Of a stretch of 64,000 nt of DNA, positions 1 through 11,055 are shown in pieces. Source of the DNA: Ponticoccus litoralis (GTDB lineage: Bacteria; Pseudomonadota; Alphaproteobacteria; Rhodobacterales; Rhodobacteraceae); NCBI RefSeq assembly GCF_039769985.1, contig NZ_JBDNCH010000002.1, positions 3,286,001-3,350,000 on the forward strand. Direction: 5' to 3'. Position 1 is the stretch's first letter. Every line of letters starts with the position of its first letter. Under the pieces are notes generated by a model. That model had not been told where the DNA came from. It made no database searches and saw only the letters and a program-made list of their open reading frames with translations. Made by a program: the position numbers and the translations under genes.

Positions 1-42
1 ATAGGGCTGCACGGGTCGCGGCGGCAGGAGCCTCCGGCGGAG

Positions 43-63
43 GGTATTTTTGCCAAGAAGAAG
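43..63 (+). repeat. GGTATTT-CCAAGAAGAAG intergenic repeat, copy 1
   Basis: This stretch reads GGTATTTTTGCCAAGAAGAA and is one of six relatives in the window (others near 10138, 24016, 58999, 59095 inverted and 63683). It lies just before birA and supplies an in-frame TTG at position 50. That upstream start is therefore probably not used, and ATG at 80 is preferred. Confidence 0.7.
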
Positions 64-79
64 CCGGGGGCCGATCCTG

Positions 80-814
80 ATGGGCTGGCCATCGGGCTAT
101 GGGCGGCGGGTGCTGGCGGAGGTCGACAGCACCAATGCCGAGGCCGCGCGGCTGGCCCCCGGGCTGGTCGGGCCCGAGTGGATCCTGGGCCTGCGGCAGA
201 CCGCGGCGCGCGGGCGGCGCGGGCGCGGCTGGGTCATGCCCGCCGGCAATTTCGCGGCGACGCTGGTGGTGCGGCTGGACGAGCCGCCGGACCGGGTTGC
301 GCTGCGGTCCTTCGTGGCGGCGCTGGCGCTATACGACGGGTTGGAGGCGGTGACGGGCACGGCGGCGGGTCTTGCGCTGAAGTGGCCGAACGATGTGCTG
401 ATGAACCACGGCAAGGTGGCGGGCATCCTGCTGGAGGGGCTGGGGCAGGGCGCGCTGGCGGTGGGCATCGGGGTGAACCTGGTGGCCGCGCCCGAGGCCG
501 CAGAGGTCGAGAGCGGCGCCGTCCTGCCGGTGTCGGTGCTGGCGGAGACCGGCGTGCGCGTGACACCCGAGGCGCTGCTGGAGGCCCTGGCCGTGGCCTG
601 GGCCAGCCACGAGGAACGTCTGGTGACCTATGGTTTCGGCCCGATCCGCGAGGCCTGGCTGGCGCGGGCCGCGCGCCTGGGCGAAGAGATCACCGCGCGG
701 ACCGGGCGCGAGACCCTGACCGGAACCTTCGAGACGGTGGACGAGGCCGGTCGACTTGTCCTAAAGACGCCCAAGGGCCGCGTGGCCATCGCTGCCGCGG
801 ACGTCTTCTTCTGA
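80..814 (+). CDS. birA: biotin--[acetyl-CoA carboxylase] ligase, catalytic domain only
   Basis: The enzyme activates biotin with ATP and attaches it to the lysine of the biotin carboxyl carrier protein of acetyl-CoA carboxylase and related enzymes in the cytoplasm. Family motifs are clear: EVDSTNAEA near the start, the biotinyl-AMP loop RGRRGRGW, KWPNDVL and GKVAGILLEG, then a small SH3-like C-terminal domain. At about 244 residues it lacks the N-terminal helix-turn-helix of E. coli BirA, so it should not repress transcription. It sits 26 bp before coaX and is probably cotranscribed with it. ATG at 80 is chosen because the in-frame TTG at 50 lies in an intergenic repeat. Confidence 0.93.
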   Translation: MGWPSGYGRRVLAEVDSTNAEAARLAPGLVGPEWILGLRQTAARGRRGRGWVMPAGNFAATLVVRLDEPPDRVALRSFVAALALYDGLEAVTGTAAGLALKWPNDVLMNHGKVAGILLEGLGQGALAVGIGVNLVAAPEAAEVESGAVLPVSVLAETGVRVTPEALLEALAVAWASHEERLVTYGFGPIREAWLARAARLGEEITARTGRETLTGTFETVDEAGRLVLKTPKGRVAIAAADVFF

Positions 815-840
815 ACCCACCTGCCTGAATCGGGACGCCC

Positions 841-1615
841 ATGCTTCTTGCCATTGACTGCGGCAATACCAACACCGTTTTCTCGATCTGGGACGGTGAA
901 CGCTTCATTGCGACCTGGCGCACCTCGACGGAACACCGGCGCACGGCGGACCAGTATTACGTCTGGCTGTCGACCCTGATGGAGTTTCAGGGCATCGAGG
1001 CGGATATCACCGACATGATCGTGTCCTCGACCGTGCCGCGCGTGGTCTTCAACCTGCGGGTTCTGGCGGATCGCTACTTCAACACCCGTACTGCTGGTGG
1101 TGGGCCGCCCCGACTGCCTGCTGCCCATCGACGTGCGTGTCGATGCGGGCACGCAGGTCGGCCCGGACCGGCTGGTGAACACGGTGGCGGGCTACAGCCT
1201 GTGCGGCGGCGACCTGATCATCGTGGATTTTGGCACCGCGACGACCTTCGACGTGGTGGATCACGACGGCGCCTATGTCGGCGGCGTGATCGCGCCCGGC
1301 GTGAACCTGTCGCTGGAGGCGCTGCATCAGGCCGCGGCGGCGCTGCCGCATGTGGACATATCCCGCCCGCAGGGGGTCGTGGGCACCAATACGGTTGCCT
1401 GCATGCAGTCGGGCATCTTCTGGGGTTACGTGGGTCTCGTGCGCGAGATCTGTGACCGCATCAAGGGCGAGCGCGACCGCCCGATGCGGGTGATATCGAC
1501 GGGCGGGCTGGCGCCCCTATTCCAGCAATCGGCGGACCTTTTCGATGAGTTCCGCGAGGATCTGACGATGCATGGGCTGACCGAGATCCATAAATACAAC
1601 AGCTTACAGGATTGA
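841..1615 (+). CDS. coaX: type III pantothenate kinase, frame broken near 1088
   Basis: CoaX phosphorylates pantothenate, the first step of coenzyme A synthesis. The N-terminal half carries the ASKHA phosphate loop DCGNTNTVFSIWDG. The C-terminal half, in another frame from about 1088, carries GPDRLVNTVAGY, IIVDFGTATTFDVV and GVNLSLEALHQAAAALP. Together they give a protein of about 258 residues, normal for the family. The break is at CCCGTACTG (1085-1093). Dropping the T restores a continuous reading (RYFNTR, then LLVVGRPDC). The same CGTAC signature marks other broken genes here, so this is probably a sequence error. The neighbouring birA and rnj fit the usual alphaproteobacterial order. Confidence 0.88.
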
Positions 1616-1620
1616 GGCAC

Positions 1621-3289
1621 ATGAGCGACAACAGACTGATCTATCTTCCCCTCGGCGGCGCCGGGGAAATCGGCATGAACTGCTACGTCTACGGCTACGG
1701 CAAACCGGGCGAAGAGCGCCTGATCGTCGTCGATATCGGCGTGACATTCCCGGACATGGACACCACACCGGGCGTCGACCTGATCATCCCCGACATCAGC
1801 TGGCTGAAAGAAAACCGCCACCGGATCGAGGCGGTGCTGATCACCCACGCGCATGAGGACCACGTCGGCGCCGTGGGCCACACCTTCGAACAGCTGGGCG
1901 CGCCGATCTACGCGCGGGCCTTCACCTCGAATATCGCGCGGCACAAGCTGGCGGAATACGGGGTCGAAGGGAAGGCCGTGCGCACCGTGTCGGCCTGGCC
2001 GGAAACCGTGACGCTGGGGCCCTTCACCGTGGGCTTCCTGCCGATCTCGCACTCGATCCCCGAAAGCTCGGGGCTGGTGATCGACAGCCCTGCGGGCCGC
2101 GTCATCCACACCGGCGACTTCAAGCTGGACCGCACGCCGCTGGTGGGCGAGGCTTGGGATCCCGAGCTTTGGGCCGAGGTGTCGAAGGACGGGGTGAAGG
2201 CGCTGGTCTGCGATTCGACCAACGTGTTCTCGCGCCATCCCGGCCGGTCCGAGGCGACTGTCGGCCCGGCGGTGGAAAAGCTGGTGGCCGAGGCAAAAAG
2301 CATGGTCGTGGCCACCACCTTCGCGTCGAACGTGGCGCGGGTGAAGACGCTGGCCGAGGCGGGCGACCGCGCGGGCCGGTCGATCTGCCTTCTGGGTCGC
2401 GCCATGCGGCGGATGATCGAGGCGGCGGTCGAGACCGGTGTCTTGTCGTCCTTCCCCAAGGTGATCGGACCCGAGGATGTGACCTCGATCCCGCGCGAAA
2501 ACGTCATGCTGCTGGTCACCGGCAGCCGGGGCGAGCGCCGGGCCGCTTCGGCGCAGCTGGCGCGTGGCAAGTACAATGGCATCGAGCTGCAGGAGGGCGA
2601 CCTCTTCCTGTTCTCCTCCAAGACCATCCCGGGCAACGAACGGGACGTGTTCCGCATCATGAACCAGCTGTCCGAAAAGGGCGTCGACGTGGTCGATGAC
2701 GGCATGGGCGACTACCACGTCTCGGGCCACGCCAACCGAGCTGGACCTTGAGACCGTGCACGACGTGGTGCAGCCGCAGGTCGTGGTGCCCATGCACGGC
2801 GAACACCGGCACCTGCGCGAACACGCGCGCATCGCCTCTGCCAAGGGGCGCAAGGGGGTGCTGGCGGTCAACGGCATGATGATCGACCTTTCCGGCAACG
2901 AGCCCGGGGTGGTCGAATACATCGAGACCGGGCGCACCTACCTCGATGGCTCTGTGCAGATCGGCGCGCTGGACGGCATCGTACGCGACCGCATCCGCAT
3001 GGCGCTGAACGGGCATGTGATCGTGACCGTGATCCTGGACGAGGACGACCAGCCGCTGGGCGAGCCCTGGTGCGAGACCATGGGCCTGCCCGAGATGGGG
3101 CGCAGCCATGCGCCGCTGGTCGACGTTCTGGAAGAGGATCTGTCGCAGTTCATGGGCCGGGCCGGGGACAAGACCCTGACCGACGACGACAAGCTGGAAG
3201 AGGGGCTGCGCCGCGTCACGCGCCAGAGCACCCTGAACGAGATCGGCAAGAAGCCCGAGGTCACCGTTGTCGTCAGCCGCCTGAGCTGA
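1621..3289 (+). CDS. rnj: ribonuclease J, frame broken near 2737
   Basis: RNase J is a metallo-beta-lactamase/beta-CASP nuclease that degrades and matures RNA by endo- and 5' exonucleolytic cleavage. The start shows LPLGGAGEIGMN, and the zinc site is the HAHEDHVGAVGH motif near residue 79. The second half, in another frame, contains VVPMHGEHRHLREHA and the C-terminal domain ending VTVVVSRLS. The combined length of about 555 residues is normal. The frame changes at AACCGAGCTGG (2734-2744). Removing one C or one G joins GHAN to LDLETVHDVVQPQ with the expected spacing. ATG at 1621 is preferred over 1612 because the family motif begins a few residues later. coaX ends 5 bp upstream, suggesting an operon. 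Confidence 0.92.
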
Positions 3290-3750
3290 GCCGCGACGCA
3301 GGGCTGCCGAACCGCGCCGCCAGCGGGTAATAAGGGGCGGCGCGGACGGCCTGCGCCAGATCTGACTGCCCCCGGCGACGGGCGGACCTTCCTCCGCTGG
3401 ATGCCGGGGTCTGTGCGCAGCCTATCGCTGCAAAGCCGGTGGCCGGGCCTGCGGAAGGACGCGGTGCGACCGACAGCCTTGCGCCCCGGGCCGAGGTGTC
3501 GCGGACCCTGCAGGGGCAGTCGAACCCCTCCTGACTGGCCTGCGCCCGGAGCGGGACGGGGCAGCGTACGAAGGCGCCAACGTAGGCGTCATGAAGCGTT
3601 CCCTGTCGCGGGGCAGGCCGCGTGGTGCAAGGCTTGCACGGCCTGTCTTAACAAATCGCGAAGTCTGACGCGGCTGGGGGAACTCGGGCCACGCGGGCCA
3701 CGTTCCTTCTGTATCGCGTTTGTCGCGAAATGGACAAAAGGAGCAAGACC
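3290..3750. other. gene-free interval between rnj and the OsmC gene
   Basis: I find no convincing coding frame in these 460 bases. The stretch is rich in short inverted repeats such as the AGGGG/CCCCT stem around 3512-3530. It does not show the conserved cores of RNase P RNA, tmRNA or SRP RNA that I would recognise. The last 30 bases hold the ribosome-binding site (AAAGGAG) of the OsmC gene. Confidence 0.4.
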
Positions 3751-4176
3751 ATGATCACGAAAGCCGGTTCCGCGAAATGGATGGGTGGCCTCAAGGACGG
3801 CAAGGGCACCGTCTCGACCGAAAGCACGGCTTTGAAGGATCAGCCCTACGGCTTCAACACCCGGTTCGAAGGGCAGGCGGGCACAAACCCCGAAGAACTG
3901 ATCGCCGCCGCCCATGCCAGCTGCTTTTCCATGGCGCTGTCGATGATCCTGGGGCAAAGCGACCTGACCGCGGAAGAGATCTCGACGACGGCCAAGGTGT
4001 CGATGGACAAGGACGGTGAGGGGTTCGCCGTGAAGAAAAGTCACCTGACGGTGGCCGCCAAGGTCCCCGGTGCGTCGGAGGAAGACTTCATGAAGGCGGC
4101 AGAGGCGGCCAAGGCCGGCTGCCCGATCTCGAAGCTGCTGAACTGCGAGATCACGATGCAGGCCACGCTGGCCTGA
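3751..4176 (+). CDS. OsmC-family peroxiredoxin-like protein
   Basis: OsmC/Ohr proteins reduce organic hydroperoxides with two redox cysteines in the cytoplasm. Both appear in their expected settings: AAAHASCFSMALS near residue 50 and AKAGCPISKLLN near residue 128. The length of 141 residues matches the OsmC subgroup, with the N-terminal sequence KWMGGLKDGKGTV typical of it. The ATG at 3751 has a strong AAGGAG site upstream, so it is preferred over an ATG at 3730. The gene stands alone and converges on the helicase gene. OsmC and Ohr cannot be told apart for certain from motifs alone, but the N-terminal pattern favours OsmC. Confidence 0.9.
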   Translation: MITKAGSAKWMGGLKDGKGTVSTESTALKDQPYGFNTRFEGQAGTNPEELIAAAHASCFSMALSMILGQSDLTAEEISTTAKVSMDKDGEGFAVKKSHLTVAAKVPGASEEDFMKAAEAAKAGCPISKLLNCEITMQATLA

Positions 4177-4280
4177 TGGTACGCGTAATCCCGGGCGCGT
4201 CGGGATGTTGGGTTCTACAATGGTAGCGATTGCCCGGCGCCGGGTGACGAGGGGACGCCCTTGGCGGCCCCTCCGACCTG

Positions 4281-5711
<1,431 letters not shown>

Positions 5712-5872
5712 GTGTGTCCGTAGTTTGCGGACACTGGTGGCCTGGCCCGCACATCTGTCAGGGGGCGGACCCGGCTGGCCCGGCGTGAAGTCGCTTGATA
5801 CCCCGTGGCGGCGCTATAGGGAAAAACCCCGGAAAGGTCAATCCGTGCGTGATCACAGCGCAGGCGCCGGGG

Positions 5873-6847
5873 CTAGGGTGCGTTTGAGGTGCTGTCCGGG
5901 GCCACCGGAACGCCGGGGAAGTGCTTGTCCCGGATCCCGTCAAGATCCATGCGGTGGCGGCGCAGCAGGCCGTGGCGGTCCAGCCGGGCGCAGAGGTCGG
6001 CGCCTGCGGTGCAGACCTCGTCGAAGAAGGCGCGCAGGGCGGGTTCGCCGCCGGTGTCCTCTATCATGGCAAAGAGGTCATGCAGGTTCACGGCCCCGTC
6101 GCGCCGGACCTGCGGCTTCAGCTCTGACCGGTAGGAACCGCGGGCCAGCCGGAAGCGGTAGGCGTCGATGAAATGCTGCCAGTCGGCGGCATGGAAATGG
6201 CCAAGCTCGATACCGGGAAGGGCCTGCTGCCACAGGTTGTCCTGTCCGTTCAGGCTGAGATTGTGGATCTTGATCTGCAGGCCGGGCGTGCCCGCGCGGA
6301 AGAACAGCTTGCCCGCGACATGGCTGAGAAAACCGCCGGACAGATGCGGGCCCCAGGTGGGAAAGCAGTCCTCTGCCGCCTCTTGCCGGGGACCCTGCGC
6401 AAGGTGGAAGGCCTTGAAGGCGGTCTCTCCCGGTGCCGTGCCGGAACCGGGCGCCAAGGCCTCGACCGGGCGCAGGCGGGCGCAGAGGCAATCCTCAGGC
6501 AGAGCGTGAAGATGTTCTGTTATCGGTTTGTCTGATAATAGAAATTCATCGATATCGATATGCGCCAGCCAGTCCGTTTCGGCCTTGCGATTGTTGGCGT
6601 GGCGCGCGTTCAGCCCCTGCCGTGCCTGATGCTTGTCGGGGCGACCCTTGCGCTTGGCCCACCAGGCGGCATCGGTGTGCCAGGCCCGGATTTTCGGGTG
6701 CGCCTTCAGCACGGCCAGCGTCTCTGGCGCGTCCTCGTCGAGGTAGAAGAACAGCCGGTGCGCGCCCTGTTCAAGATGCCAGGCGGCGAAGGTCAGGATC
6801 GTGCGCAGCGGCGCCTTCACGGTGGTCACGGTGCCCCATGTGGTCAT
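5873..6847 (-). CDS. glycosyltransferase family 2-like protein (second of a pair)
   Basis: The protein of about 324 residues starts MTTWGTVTTVKAPLRTILTFAAWHLEQGAHRLF and carries the acidic metal/nucleotide motif HIDIDEFLL near residue 97. This is the pattern of the GT2 relatives (PF13704 type) that transfer sugars to surface polysaccharides. Its start overlaps the stop of the upstream gene by four bases (ATGA), so the two are translationally coupled. The two proteins share the same motifs (VKAPL, YLDE, HIDVDEF, GGFLSH, GSYR) and look like duplicates. No substrate can be named. Low-GC bases near 6530-6555 within the gene are unusual for the window. Confidence 0.75.
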   Translation of the reverse strand: MTTWGTVTTVKAPLRTILTFAAWHLEQGAHRLFFYLDEDAPETLAVLKAHPKIRAWHTDAAWWAKRKGRPDKHQARQGLNARHANNRKAETDWLAHIDIDEFLLSDKPITEHLHALPEDCLCARLRPVEALAPGSGTAPGETAFKAFHLAQGPRQEAAEDCFPTWGPHLSGGFLSHVAGKLFFRAGTPGLQIKIHNLSLNGQDNLWQQALPGIELGHFHAADWQHFIDAYRFRLARGSYRSELKPQVRRDGAVNLHDLFAMIEDTGGEPALRAFFDEVCTAGADLCARLDRHGLLRRHRMDLDGIRDKHFPGVPVAPDSTSNAP

Positions 6848-8586
6848 GGCAGCGCCCCGTAGACCCGCCGGACCGCGCCGTCGAGGTCGAGGTCGCGGGT
6901 CAGCAGCATGCCGTGCGCCGACAGCGCCTCGCGCAGCCTCGGTGTATCGGCGCAGACCTCGTCGAAGAAGCTGCGCAGCGCTTCCTCGCCCTCTTCGGAG
7001 AGGAAGCGCAACAGCTCTGCCTGTCCCAGTTCGGGCCGGTCGGCGCGGGCGCGGTAGGATCCCTTTTCCTGACGGAATTTCAGGTGGTTGCGGAAATGCT
7101 CCCAGTTTGGCGCATGCAGGTGGGCAAGGTACAGCCCGGCGGGCTTGAAGCGGTTTGTGGCGTCTTCCCCCATGTGTTTCAGCGTGTGGATGCCCAGCCG
7201 CGTGTCGGCAATGCCGGTGCGGGCAAAGACCTTGCCCGAGGTATGCGACAGGAACCCGCCGTAGAGGTGCAGGCCGAAGGTCGGGTAGATATCCTGCAGC
7301 TGTGCCTTCTTCACGCCGGCCTGCTTGTGGGTCAGCTTGAAGTGGCGCGGGAGACCTTCGAGCAGGGCCAACGCCTCTGCCGGCGGCAGGCGGGTGATCG
7401 CGGTGCCGGGCGGGACGGCGGCAAGGGTCTCGGGCATCGGGCGGTCGGTCAGGATGAACTCGTCGACGTCGATGTGACCCAGCCAGTCGAGGTCTCCGGC
7501 GGAGGCGCGCAGGCTGCGGGTCGCATTGTGGGCCTGCCGAAGCTGGTGTGCCTCTGGCCTCTTCTTTCCCGTGTTTTCCCAATATGTTGCGTCGCATTGT
7601 GTAACCGTCACGCGAGGAACCTGCGTGAGGTAGCGCGCCGCGGCCTCATCGGGTTCGTCGAGGTAGAGGTGCAGAGCATGGGCGCCGAGGTCGAGATGGT
7701 AGGCGGCGAAGCGCGCGATGCGGTCGAGCGGCGCCTTGACGGTCGAGACGAGGCCCCAGCGCAGGGTGCGCGGGTCCAGCGGCGTGGCCGGAACCGGGGC
7801 GATGTTCGACCGGCGCGGCTTGGCGGCGGGGTCGTCCTTTTCGCGCCGGGTCTTGCGCTGGCTCATGACCCGCAGGCGCCGGAACAGCGTGTTGGGGTCG
7901 TGGATCAGCATGTCCAAGAGGTGATGCGCGAGCGGCTGGATGACGACGTCATCCTCGGCCTCTTGCCAGAGACGGCCCAGCAGGTTGACGTCGAGCCCGC
8001 CGTTCACAAGGCTGTAGCTGTTCATCTCCATCGGCAGGGTGCCGCGAATTTTCCCATCGAGAACAAAGGCCTTGTCCGAGGGGGTGCCGGAATAAAGCCG
8101 CTCTGTCTCGTAGAGTTTCATCATCCCGAAAAGCACGGTCAGCGCCAGCCCGACGGACCGCTGCACGGTGGTCGTGCCGTGGTCGCCGAAGGTGGTGATG
8201 GACGACACCAGCCAGCGCGGATCGAGCTCGGCCAGCAAATGCGCACCCTGTTCGGCCCAGAGGCGCTGGAACAGCACGGCGGCCTCGGGCGGAGCGCTGC
8301 GCTTGCGCAGGTGCGAGATCAGAAGCGCGTTGAGCGCGCAGAGGTCCGAGGCGCCGGTCAGCTCCTCGCGGATCTGGAAGGTCTTGCGATGCAGGGCGGA
8401 TCGGAACGGCGGGGCATGGCGCGGATCTTCCCCGGGGGGCGTGATGCGGCTTTGCGTCAGCGGCCCGAGGTCGAGATCGGCGGGGGGCAGGCCCTCGTCC
8501 GCGCGGTGCTCGAAGGGGTCTCGGCGGCCTTCGTACTGGGCGATGACGGCATCCATGCCGCCCTTGTAGACCGGGGTTCTGCTCAT
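6844..8586 (-). CDS. glycosyltransferase family 2-like protein with N-terminal extension
   Basis: The product of about 580 residues has two parts. Residues 290-580 are a GT2-like catalytic domain (LVSTVKAPLDRIARFAAYHLDLGAHALHLYLDE, then GHIDVDEFIL), closely resembling the gene that overlaps its 3' end. Residues 1-290 form a separate region containing NSYSLVNGGLDVNLLGRLWQEAEDD and LAHHLLDMLIHDPNTLF, which I do not recognise. Tandem, overlapping arrangement suggests joint action on one glycan. ATG at 8586 is preferred over 8622 because the family-like sequence begins there. The cellular role is unknown. Confidence 0.72.
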   Translation of the reverse strand: MSRTPVYKGGMDAVIAQYEGRRDPFEHRADEGLPPADLDLGPLTQSRITPPGEDPRHAPPFRSALHRKTFQIREELTGASDLCALNALLISHLRKRSAPPEAAVLFQRLWAEQGAHLLAELDPRWLVSSITTFGDHGTTTVQRSVGLALTVLFGMMKLYETERLYSGTPSDKAFVLDGKIRGTLPMEMNSYSLVNGGLDVNLLGRLWQEAEDDVVIQPLAHHLLDMLIHDPNTLFRRLRVMSQRKTRREKDDPAAKPRRSNIAPVPATPLDPRTLRWGLVSTVKAPLDRIARFAAYHLDLGAHALHLYLDEPDEAAARYLTQVPRVTVTQCDATYWENTGKKRPEAHQLRQAHNATRSLRASAGDLDWLGHIDVDEFILTDRPMPETLAAVPPGTAITRLPPAEALALLEGLPRHFKLTHKQAGVKKAQLQDIYPTFGLHLYGGFLSHTSGKVFARTGIADTRLGIHTLKHMGEDATNRFKPAGLYLAHLHAPNWEHFRNHLKFRQEKGSYRARADRPELGQAELLRFLSEEGEEALRSFFDEVCADTPRLREALSAHGMLLTRDLDLDGAVRRVYGALP

Positions 8587-8756
8587 AAGCGCATGATTGG
8601 CGAAGCCCGCGCGCCGGGGCAAGCGGGCATTTCATCCAAAGGGGCGCTGCGCGCGCAGGGGTCTCGTCGGGCGGCCCTTGGCCTTCTCCTCGGGTTGGCG
8701 CGCGGGGCGGGCGTTGCGGGCCTTTTCAAATCGCGCGGGGTTTGCCATGAAGCCTC

Positions 8757-9885
8757 ATGACACAGACATCCTATACGGTTCAGGCCCGCGACGGGCAGGC
8801 GCGACTGGGCGTGATCCGCACCCCGCGCGGAGAGATTCGCACGCCGGCCTTCATGCCGGTGGGTACGGCGGCGACGGTGAAGGGCATGATGCCCGAAAGC
8901 GTGCGCGAGACCGGCGCGGATATCCTGCTGGGCAATACCTACCACCTGATGCTGCGGCCCGGTGCCGAGCGGATCGCGCGGCTGGGCGGGTTGCACCGCT
9001 TCATGAACTGGGAACGGCCGATCCTGACGGATTCGGGCGGGTTCGAGGTGATGAGCCTGGCCGACCTGCGCAAGCTGACCGAGGAAGGTGTGGCCTTCCG
9101 CAGCCATGTGGACGGGTCGAAGCACATGCTGACGCCCGAGCGCAGCATGGAGATCCAGCGGCTTCTGGGGTCGGATATCGTCATGGCCTTCGACGAATGC
9201 CCGGCCTTGCCCGCCGACCGGGGCCGGATCGCCGAGAGCATGGCGCTGTCGATGCGGTGGGCGGCGCGCTCGCGCGAGGCCTTTGGCGACCGAGCCGGGG
9301 CATATGCTGTTCGGCATCATGCAGGGTGGGCTGGAACGCGATCTGCGCGAGGAAAGCGCCAAGGCGCTGGTGTCCATCGGCTTCGACGGCTACGCGGTGG
9401 GCGGTCTTGCGGTCGGCGAAGGACAGGAGGCGATGTTCGCCTGTCTCGACTACGCGCCGGGGTTCCTGCCCGAGGACAAGCCGCGCTACCTGATGGGGGT
9501 GGGCAAGCCTCAGGACATCGTGGGGGCCGTGGCGCGCGGCATCGACATGATGGATTGCGTCCTGCCGTCCCGGTCGGGGCGCACCGGGCAGGCCTGGACC
9601 CGGCGGGGGCAGGTCAACCTGAAGAATGCCCGCCATGCGGACGATCCGAGGCCGCTGGACGAAGCCTGCACCTGCCCCTGCTGCCGGTCCTATTCGCGGG
9701 CCTACCTGCATCACGTCTATCGCACCGGAGAGATGATCGCGGGCATGCTGCTGACCTGGCACAACCTGCATTACTACCAGGAGCTGATGCAGGGCATGCG
9801 CGGCGCGATCGCCGAGGGCCGCTTTGCCGAATGGGAGGCGGGTTTCCAGCAGGTCTTCGAAGCCGGGGATATTCCGCCGCTCTGA
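8757..9885 (+). CDS. tgt: queuine tRNA-ribosyltransferase, frame broken near 9291
   Basis: Tgt exchanges the guanine at position 34 of Asp, Asn, His and Tyr tRNAs for a queuosine precursor. Visible motifs are RTPAFMPVGTAATVK, GADILLGNTYHLMLRPG, ILTDSGGF, MAFDECP and, after the frame break, GIMQGGLERDLREESAKAL, GGLAVGEGQEAM, LMGVGKPQDIVGAVARGIDMMDCVLPSR, and the zinc cysteines CTCPCCRSYSRAYLHH. The combined length is about 375 residues. The break lies at GACCGAGCC (9288-9296). Residue 97 is Glu where the family has Gln (DSGGFQV), encoded at TTCGAGG, again resembling an altered CCAGG. Both oddities may be sequence errors. Confidence 0.92.
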
Positions 9886-10238
9886 GGGGCTTGCGACGGA
9901 TGTGTCGAGGGGCTTTGCCCGGGCTTCCGCGCCGGGGGAGGCGCCGACCGGTTGGACGGGCTGTGGTGTTTGTGGGACCGGAGCTGTCGGACTGCCATGG
10001 TTGCGCGGCAGCTTCCGGCCATTGCCGGGCGGAGCGGCACAGCCGGGTTTCATGGGCTTGAGGCCCGGCGGAACCGGTCTGTTGCGCGGTGTTTCTGAAG
10101 GTGGTCAGCAAGGCGCCCCTTGGCGGCGGTCGGATTAGGTATTTGGACCAAGAAGAAGCTGCGGGCTGCGCGGAGCGGCTGTGACGGGCGTGCGGCGGGC
10201 CTGAGTATTCTCGCAGGGACAAAGCCCGGGCGCGCGCC
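9886..10238. other. gene-free interval between convergent tgt and sqdC
   Basis: No gene is supported here. The interval is GC-rich, contains short inverted repeats, and carries one copy of the GGTATTTGGACCAAGAAGAA repeat at 10138-10158. As the 3' ends of tgt and sqdC face each other, it should contain their terminators, but I see no hairpin followed by a clear T-run. Confidence 0.4.
10138..10158 (+). repeat. GGTATTTGGACCAAGAAGAA intergenic repeat, copy 2
   Basis: This is an exact copy of the 20-base consensus, lying between the convergent tgt and sqdC genes. Copies at 43, 24016, 58999, 59095 (inverted) and 63683 are related to it. Confidence 0.75.
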
Positions 10239-11055
10239 TCAGGGCAGGAGGGACGCGAGGGTCCGGTGCAGGAGGGCCGTGCCGCCGGGGGTCCAGCCGA
10301 GGCTGGCGAGGCGGGCGCAGCGGAGTTGGCTGACCGCTGTGCTGGCCTTTGCGGGAAGCGGGTATGGGCAGGCGGTGAGGCGCTGGACCTCGGCGAGCAG
10401 GTCGTGGCGGTCGAGCAGGATGTCGGACAGGTGGACCGGGCCGGGCGTGGTTTCGGTCAGCAGCAGGCGGACGGCCTGGGCGAGGTCGGCGGTGTGGACC
10501 TCTGTGGCGCGGCGGGGCGCGATGGTCTTGCCAGCGCGGTAATCGGCGAAGAGGTCTTGCCATTTGTGCGCGCGGCCCGGGCCGTAGAGGCCGGTGGCGC
10601 GCAGGCTGAGGCCGGTGAGCGGGAGCGTCGCGAGGTGGGTCTCTGCCGCCAGCTTGGCCTGGCCGTAGAGGCTTTGCGGATCCGGTGCGCGGTCTTCGGG
10701 CAGGTCGGTGCCGGGGGGCAACCCGTCGAATACCGCCCGCGAGGAGAGGAAGATCACGCGTTTCACGCCCTGCCGTGCGGCGGCGTCGAAGAGGCGTTGG
10801 GTGCCGTCGCGGTTGGCGGTGAGAAAGCCCGTGGGGTCGTCGCCCTCGCCGCCGCGGTACTTGCCCGGAAGGTGCGAGAAGGCGGCGTGGATCAGGGTGT
10901 CGACGCCACCCGAGGTCCGGCGCGGAGCCGGTCAGGTCGAAGGGCCGGTGTGGCTTGCCGGGCAGGGGGCGACGGCCCAGCGTGAGGTCGGCAAGCGGGG
11001 TCAGGGCCTCTCCGGCGATGCCGGTGGCGCCGGTGAGGGCGATGAGGCCGGTCAC
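10239..11055 (-). CDS. sqdC: NAD-dependent epimerase/dehydratase-like sulfolipid protein SqdC, frame broken near 10910
   Basis: The N-terminus MTGLIALTGATGIAGEALTPLADLTLG has the Rossmann GxxGxxG of the extended short-chain dehydrogenase family. After the break come VKRVIFLSSRAVFDG and SLYGQAKLAAETH with the YxxxK catalytic pair. It is the third gene after sqdB and sqdD with four-base overlaps, which matches the sqdBDC operon described in Rhodobacter sphaeroides sulfoquinovosyl diacylglycerol synthesis. The exact reaction of SqdC is not established. The frame changes at ACCCGAGG (10908-10915, plus strand); removing one base joins the Rossmann start to GVDTLIHAAFSHLPG. It starts with GTG at 11055. 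Confidence 0.82.

Noticed and set aside
3505..3535. tRNA T-arm-like sequence (GGGG-CAGTCGAA-CCCC)
   Set aside because: The loop is eight bases and lacks the TTC start. No acceptor stem, D-arm or anticodon arm can be drawn around it.
8597..9493. A second long frame covering tgt on the plus strand
   Set aside because: It is arginine-rich shadow coding of tgt in a GC-rich genome, with no recognisable motif.
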